In this document: positions 6,472-10,240 of the stretch, piece after piece
Position numbering within the stretch: the stretch's first letter is position 1
Layout of the letters: each line of letters starts with the position of its first letter
From: an uncultured Prevotellaceae bacterium
GTDB lineage: Bacteria; Bacteroidota; Bacteroidia; Bacteroidales; Bacteroidaceae
DNA: 10,240 nucleotides
NCBI GenBank assembly: GCA_947306845.1
Contig: CAMZHP010000096.1
Coordinates: 1 to 10,240 of the forward strand
Direction of reading: 5' to 3'
Position numbers and translations under genes: made by a program
The notes under the pieces: generated by a model
What the model saw: only the letters and a program-made list of their open reading frames with translations
Database searches by the model: none
Told to the model about the DNA's origin: nothing

Positions 6472-7299
6472 ATGAGATCTTTTTTTACTTTATTGGCATT
6501 CCTGATTGCAGGAACTGTCTTTGCACAAATTGACTTTACAAATAAAAGGAATGAGGTCTATGTCGAACCTCCTATACTTGTGAAAAGTGATAACAGCAAT
6601 GAGCAGAGAACTTTTGCCCCCATGCGCCCTCATCTGATAAAAAAGTTAAACGAGAATCCCAAAGTGCTGGCTGTAGAAAACAGAGCGTGCCCCCACAAGT
6701 TGCTAACAGTCATCCAGAATTACAAACGGTACTCATACAAAGACTCGACGAATGGAAAATTCTATTACAAAGTAGAGTTCCAATACACCGTAGCCATCAA
6801 GAATACGGTAAAAAACGAAGTGTTGGCTCAGGGAATGACCAAGAAAAATTCGGCAAAGTCTGAGAAGAGTTATGCCGATGCCTTCGCCTCAGCCTGTTCG
6901 ACCCTGCCATATGAAAGTGACCTCAACGAAGTCGTGGAAGAGGCTTTCGCCTTGGTGGGGCTGATTACTAAAATTGATCCAGATCCCAAAAAACCTAACC
7001 GGGCTGGGATGGTGTATATTAACTTGGGCACCAATCAAGGAGTGCGCAAGAACCAGTGGTTTGATGTATTTATAGTAAACAATGGCAATGTGAGTGATCG
7101 AATAGCGACCATCCATTTGGATAAGGCAGGAGCCAACATGTCGATATGCAAGGCGAAAAAAGAAAAGGAGCAACTGCTAGCTTTATGGAACAACAATCAA
7201 GGAGTAAAGTTTGCCGTGGTTTCCAGAATGGAGAGCAACATCTTCAAAAAACTGGAAAAATCCTTAGACTTTGTCACCAATCTCATGGATGCCTTCTGA
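6472..7299 (+). CDS. Secreted/periplasmic protein of unknown function with a possible FlgT/CsgG-like C-terminal domain, 275 aa
   Basis: The protein begins with a typical Sec signal peptide, MRSFFTLLAFLIAGTVFAQ, with probable cleavage after FAQ or VFA and no lipobox cysteine. ATG 6472 is chosen over an in-frame TTG two codons upstream because it places the basic residue and hydrophobic core normally. Residues about 95-165 contain KFYYKVEFQYTVAIKNT and an Ala/Ser-rich helix (SYADAFASACSTL). Residues 178-228 contain AGMVYINLGTNQGVRKNQWFDVF followed by IATIHLDKAG. That INxGxxxGVxxxxxFDV pattern recalls the C-terminal beta domain of FlgT-like and CsgG-associated envelope proteins, so a periplasmic or outer-membrane-linked role is plausible. 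This is inference from one motif. The gene has its own promoter and is followed after 71 nt by the glutamine synthetase gene on the same strand; partial read-through is possible. Confidence 0.78.
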   Translation: MRSFFTLLAFLIAGTVFAQIDFTNKRNEVYVEPPILVKSDNSNEQRTFAPMRPHLIKKLNENPKVLAVENRACPHKLLTVIQNYKRYSYKDSTNGKFYYKVEFQYTVAIKNTVKNEVLAQGMTKKNSAKSEKSYADAFASACSTLPYESDLNEVVEEAFALVGLITKIDPDPKKPNRAGMVYINLGTNQGVRKNQWFDVFIVNNGNVSDRIATIHLDKAGANMSICKAKKEKEQLLALWNNNQGVKFAVVSRMESNIFKKLEKSLDFVTNLMDAF

Positions 7300-7343
7300 G
7301 CTATAAGCCTGACGCCTGAGCATCTTTTTTATCACTATAAATC

Positions 7344-7356
7344 GGTCTGACAGACC
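7344..7356. promoter_or_regulatory. Perfect dyad (GGTCTG-A-CAGACC) upstream of glnA, possible operator
   Basis: Two 6-bp arms are separated by a single base, ending 14 nt before the glnA start at 7371. A one-base loop cannot form an RNA hairpin with these full arms and no U-tract follows, so a protein-binding site is more likely than a terminator. No TAnnTTTG promoter is visible in 7300-7370. A perfect 6-bp dyad can also arise by chance. Confidence 0.35.
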
Positions 7357-7370
7357 TTAAAAAACAACAC

Positions 7371-8879
7371 ATGATGGACAAACTACACTTGACTATGAAT
7401 GCCAATCCCGTGGTGGCATTCCTGCAAAAAAATCCCGAGGAGTTCACCAAGGCAGACATCATCCGTTATATCTCGGAAAACGACATCCGGATGGTCAATT
7501 TCATGTACCCAGGTGGGGACGGAAAACTCAAGACTTTGAATTTCGTCATCACCGATGCTTCGTATCTCAATACGATCCTCACCTGTGGCGAGAGAGTGGA
7601 TGGCAGCAGCCTTTTCTCATTCGTCGAGGCCGGAAGCAGCGACCTTTATGTGATTCCACGTTATGCCACAGCATTTGTCGATCCTTTTGCTGAGATTCCT
7701 ACCTTAAGCATGCTCTGCTCTTTCTTCGACAAGGATGGTGAATTGTTGGCCAGCGCGCCTGAACAGACATTGGCCAAAGCATGTCGGTCGTTCACAAAAG
7801 TGACGGGCATGGAGTTTCATGCCATGGGCGAATTGGAGTATTACGTGATTTTCGACGATGACGGTCGTTTTCCAGCCATCGACCAGCATGGCTACCATGA
7901 GTCGGCTCCCTACGCCAAAGCCAATGAGTTCCGGGCTAAGTGCATGCTTTACATCGCCCAGACCGGAGGGCAGATCAAATACGGACACTCCGAGGTAGGC
8001 AACTTCATCCTCAATGGAAAGGTTTATGAGCAAAACGAGATAGAATTCCTGCCGGTCAGGGCAGAGAAGGCTGCCGACCAGTTGATGCTCGCCAAGTGGG
8101 TTATCCGCAACTTGGCCTACCGCATGGGACTAGAGGTCACTTTCGCTCCTAAAATCACTGCGGGAAAAGCAGGCTCGGGTCTGCATATCCACATGCGCAT
8201 GATGTGCGACGAGCACAATTGCATGTTGGAAAACGGACAGCTTAGCGATGATGCACGCCGTATGATTGCTGGCATGATGATGCTAGCGCCCAGCATCACT
8301 GCTTTTGGCAACAAGAATCCCATGTCTTATTTCCGCCTCGTGCCCCATCAGGAGGCTCCCACCAATGTGTGTTGGGGCGACCGCAACAGGTCGGTGCTGG
8401 TTCGTGTGCCCTTAGGATGGACTTCTGGTGCTGACATGTGTCACACAGCCAATCCCGCACAACAGGCCAGCCAAGTGGATACATCAATGAAACAGACAGT
8501 GGAAATGCGATCTCCTGACGGGTCGGCCGATCTCTACCAACTGATTGCCGGTCTCTGCGTGGCATGCCGTTGTGGGTTTGAGATGAAGGATGCCCTGGAG
8601 GTGGCAGAACGCACCTACGTCAATGTGAATATCCATGATGAAGCCAATCGTGAGAAACTCGCCCAACTTGCCCAACTGCCCGACAGTTGTGCCGCCTCGG
8701 CCGATTGCCTGGAGCAGCAGCGGGAGTATTATGAGCGCGATGGTGTGTTCAGCCCGGCGATGATCGACAGCATCATCAGCCAGCTCAGGTCATACAACGA
8801 CCGCACTCTCCGAAAGGACATCGGTCACGACTTGAAAAAGGTGCTCAACCTCGTCCAGACTTATTTCCACTGCGGATAA
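7371..8879 (+). CDS. glnA: Glutamine synthetase (GSI-like family, 502 aa)
   Basis: This is a cytoplasmic ligase making glutamine from glutamate, ammonia and ATP. Family landmarks appear in order: RVDGSSLFSFVEAGSSDLYV (76-94, ammonium-site Asp77), GELEYYVIF (153-161, metal ligands Glu154/Glu156), HSEVGN and QNEIEF (206-211 and 221-226, Glu208/Glu223), AGSGLHIHM (267-275, His272), MSYFRLVPHQEAP (318-330, Arg322, flap Glu328), GDRNRSVLVRVP (336-347) and EMRSPDGSADLY (378-389). All key catalytic residues appear kept. The NLYDLP adenylylation segment of enterobacterial GlnA is absent; that stretch reads VNVNIHDEANREKL. The protein is slightly longer than the roughly 470 residues of classical GSI, with an insertion between the 208 and 223 motifs. 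A second in-frame ATG follows at 7374, so the start is uncertain by one codon. A related gamma-glutamyl ligase activity cannot be excluded. Confidence 0.92.
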   Translation: MMDKLHLTMNANPVVAFLQKNPEEFTKADIIRYISENDIRMVNFMYPGGDGKLKTLNFVITDASYLNTILTCGERVDGSSLFSFVEAGSSDLYVIPRYATAFVDPFAEIPTLSMLCSFFDKDGELLASAPEQTLAKACRSFTKVTGMEFHAMGELEYYVIFDDDGRFPAIDQHGYHESAPYAKANEFRAKCMLYIAQTGGQIKYGHSEVGNFILNGKVYEQNEIEFLPVRAEKAADQLMLAKWVIRNLAYRMGLEVTFAPKITAGKAGSGLHIHMRMMCDEHNCMLENGQLSDDARRMIAGMMMLAPSITAFGNKNPMSYFRLVPHQEAPTNVCWGDRNRSVLVRVPLGWTSGADMCHTANPAQQASQVDTSMKQTVEMRSPDGSADLYQLIAGLCVACRCGFEMKDALEVAERTYVNVNIHDEANREKLAQLAQLPDSCAASADCLEQQREYYERDGVFSPAMIDSIISQLRSYNDRTLRKDIGHDLKKVLNLVQTYFHCG

Positions 8880-8882
8880 AAA

Positions 8883-8919
8883 CTTAGCTCCTTCAACTCG
8901 GAAAGTTGAAGGAGCTAAG
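8883..8919. terminator. Strong hairpin between convergent genes, probable terminator
   Basis: A perfect 16-bp inverted repeat has arms CTTAGCTCCTTCAACT at 8883-8898 and its complement at 8904-8919, with a 5-nt loop. It lies 3 nt after the glnA stop codon. It is preceded by AAAAA and followed by ATATATA, not by a clean T-run, so it is an imperfect intrinsic terminator in the plus direction. Read from the other strand, the adenines before it give TTTTT after the hairpin, which would suit the convergent CoA-ligase transcript. It may serve both genes. Confidence 0.72.
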
Positions 8920-8934
8920 ATATATAGACCTTTG

Positions 8935-8990
8935 GATTTCAATTTTCAATTTTCATTTTTCAATTTTCAATCTTCAATCTTCAATTTAAA
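8935..8990. repeat. Tandem heptamer array (ATTTTCA, eight units)
   Basis: Eight consecutive 7-bp units fill this stretch: GATTTCA, ATTTTCA, ATTTTCA, TTTTTCA, ATTTTCA, ATCTTCA, ATCTTCA and ATTTAAA. The array ends exactly at the stop codon of the CoA-ligase gene (8991-8993). On the minus strand it reads as TGAAAAT repeats directly downstream of that stop. Similar AT-rich short tandem repeats are known to me from Bacteroidetes intergenic regions; their role is unclear. Confidence 0.85.
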
Positions 8991-10240
8991 TCATCCTTTC
9001 TGCACATAAATACGTGCGTCCACCGCGGTGACACTGGTCTCGTCTGCCAGCAATGGGTTGATGTCCATCTCCTTGATTTCGGTGGCAAAGCGCAACAGGG
9101 TGGACAGACGGACGATCACCTCTGCGAAACGGGCCTCATTGATGCCGGCTTGTCCGCGCGTACCTTTGATGATCTTGTAGGCACGAAGCGACCTGATCAT
9201 TGAATAGGCCTCGGCGTAAGACAGCGGGGCCAAACCGCTCCTCACATCCTTAAGCACCTCAACGAAGATGCCGCCAAGACCGCAGAGAACGACATGGCCG
9301 AATCTCGGTTCGTACTTGGCACCGACAAACAGTTCCGTTCCCTTGATCATCTTCTGTACCATCACCGAGGTGGCACCCTCAATCTGCATCATGCGTTCAA
9401 ACTCCAATCGCAGGTGCTTTGCACTCTTGATGTCAAGCGAAACGCCGCCCACGTCGCTCTTGTGGACGGGACCCACCACCTTGGCGACAACAGGGTAGCC
9501 GATACGCTCAGCGAAAGCGACGAGGTCGTCGGCTTTCTCACTCACCATCTCTGGCACCATGGGGATGCGGGCGCAGTCGAGCAGCTCATGCACGAGGGTG
9601 GGGGAGATGTAGCCACTCTCTTGGATGCCTGAGATGATGTCGCGGATGCGCGGTACATCGACCCCGAACAACTCAATCTCTGGCGGGGCGGGTGGCGGAG
9701 TGCGCATCACCTGGGTGAGTGCGGTGGCGAGCGTCACCTCATCGCTGAAGTTCACATGGCCTTTCTTGAGAAACTCCTCCACCTCGGGACCGGCGGTGTG
9801 CAGGCTCGGAAGGATGGGGAAAACGGGTTTCTTGCACTCCAGTATCTTCTTGTGCAGCACATCATAAGTCTCGTAAAGTTGCACCAGACCAGGTGTGCCG
9901 AAAATCACCATGATGGCGTCGATGTTGTCGAAACGGTTCTCGCAGAAGTCGATGGCTGTGCCCAATTGCTCGGGGGTGCCTGTGGCGAGAATGTCAATGG
10001 GATTGGCAACAGAGGCACCTGGGAACAGTTTCTCCTTGAGTTCCTCGCCCACGGCAGGGTCGATGGGTGGAACCGACAGACCGCCTTTCGACAGGGCATC
10101 GGTGAGCATCACACCAGGACCTCCGGCATGGGTCACAATGGCGAAGTTCTTGCCCTTGATGGGTGGAAGGGTGAAGATGCAGCCCACCGTGGTGAGTTCC
10201 TCACGCGAGAAACACCTCACGATGCCGGCCTTGCGGAACA
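8991..10240 (-). CDS. ADP-forming acyl/acetyl-CoA synthetase, C-terminal part (CoA-ligase plus ATP-grasp domain), cut by the window edge
   Basis: This enzyme type interconverts acyl-CoA, ADP and phosphate with acid, CoA and ATP, and often makes ATP during acetate formation. The frame is open to the right edge (FRKAGIVRCFSREEL follows without a stop), so the GTG at 10220 is not the true start. The visible 416 residues comprise the end of the CoA-ligase part (IVTHAGGPGVMLTDAL, ANPIDILATGTPEQL, IMVIFGTPGLVQLY, PVFPILPSLHTAGPEV) and then an ATP-grasp domain (about 9665 down to 9000). The ATP-grasp part contains IPMVPEMVSEKADDLVAFAE, YPVVAKVVGP followed by HKSDVGG with the phosphate-relay-type histidine codon at 9462-9464, GTELFVGAKYEPRFGHVVLC, and EIKEMDINPLLADE. 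The CoA-binding domain and the other phosphohistidine would lie outside the window. The acid specificity cannot be read here; acetate is a guess from the family. The gene is convergent with glnA. Confidence 0.92.
   Translation of the reverse strand, partial: FRKAGIVRCFSREELTTVGCIFTLPPIKGKNFAIVTHAGGPGVMLTDALSKGGLSVPPIDPAVGEELKEKLFPGASVANPIDILATGTPEQLGTAIDFCENRFDNIDAIMVIFGTPGLVQLYETYDVLHKKILECKKPVFPILPSLHTAGPEVEEFLKKGHVNFSDEVTLATALTQVMRTPPPAPPEIELFGVDVPRIRDIISGIQESGYISPTLVHELLDCARIPMVPEMVSEKADDLVAFAERIGYPVVAKVVGPVHKSDVGGVSLDIKSAKHLRLEFERMMQIEGATSVMVQKMIKGTELFVGAKYEPRFGHVVLCGLGGIFVEVLKDVRSGLAPLSYAEAYSMIRSLRAYKIIKGTRGQAGINEARFAEVIVRLSTLLRFATEIKEMDINPLLADETSVTAVDARIYVQKG

Noticed and set aside
6466..6474. 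TTG at 6466 as start of the secreted protein
   Set aside because: ATG at 6472 in the same frame gives a normal signal peptide, and TTG starts are rare in this phylum.
8296..8675. Minus-strand frames inside glnA
   Set aside because: They lie opposite strongly conserved glutamine synthetase motifs and show no protein features.
10218..10220. GTG at 10220 as the start of the CoA-ligase gene
   Set aside because: The frame stays open to the window edge and the residues upstream (FRKAGI) fit the family, so this is an internal valine.

Overview
The window looks like a chromosomal segment of a Bacteroidetes bacterium, most likely Prevotella or a close relative. The reasons are two good matches to the Bacteroidetes promoter pattern (TTTG, then TAnnTTTG), the lack of clear Shine-Dalgarno sequences, a BspA-type/DUF285 leucine-rich-repeat surface protein with a dockerin-like end, a lipoprotein resembling PorW/SprE of the type IX secretion system, and a Bacteroidetes-style glutamine synthetase. 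The genus is inferred; no rRNA or other marker gene is present.

Layout: (1) Positions 1-260, minus strand, hold the N-terminal 86 codons of a lipoprotein resembling PorW/SprE; it runs off the left edge. (2) Positions 261-467 form a divergent intergenic region with a good promoter for the next gene. (3) Positions 468-4571, plus strand, encode one 1367-residue secreted protein. It has a signal peptide, five tandem DUF285 modules of two size classes (order long-short-short-long-short) and a C-terminal dockerin-like pair of calcium-binding loops. (4) Positions 4572-6241, minus strand, hold a two-gene operon: aroA (EPSP synthase), then, with an ATGA overlap, a small membrane-anchored protein with a cysteine cluster. 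Its stop codon directly abuts the stop of the surface-protein gene. (5) Positions 6242-6471 are a second divergent intergenic region with a promoter for (6), a secreted 275-residue protein of unknown function (6472-7299), followed after 71 nt by (7) a 502-residue glutamine synthetase (7371-8879) with a perfect dyad just upstream of its start. (8) Positions 8880-8990, between convergent genes, hold a 16-bp perfect hairpin and an array of 7-bp repeats. (9) Positions 8991-10240, minus strand, hold the C-terminal part of an ADP-forming acyl/acetyl-CoA synthetase that runs off the right edge.

The genes do not form one pathway. Housekeeping metabolism (aromatic amino acid synthesis, ammonia assimilation, acyl-CoA/ATP conversion) is interleaved with envelope proteins. 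The most distinctive object is the modular surface protein, whose modules share identical nucleotide blocks of 32-56 nt. These point to recent intragenic duplication or gene conversion. I see no CRISPR array, insertion sequence, phage gene, tRNA or rRNA, and no convincing new multi-gene system.
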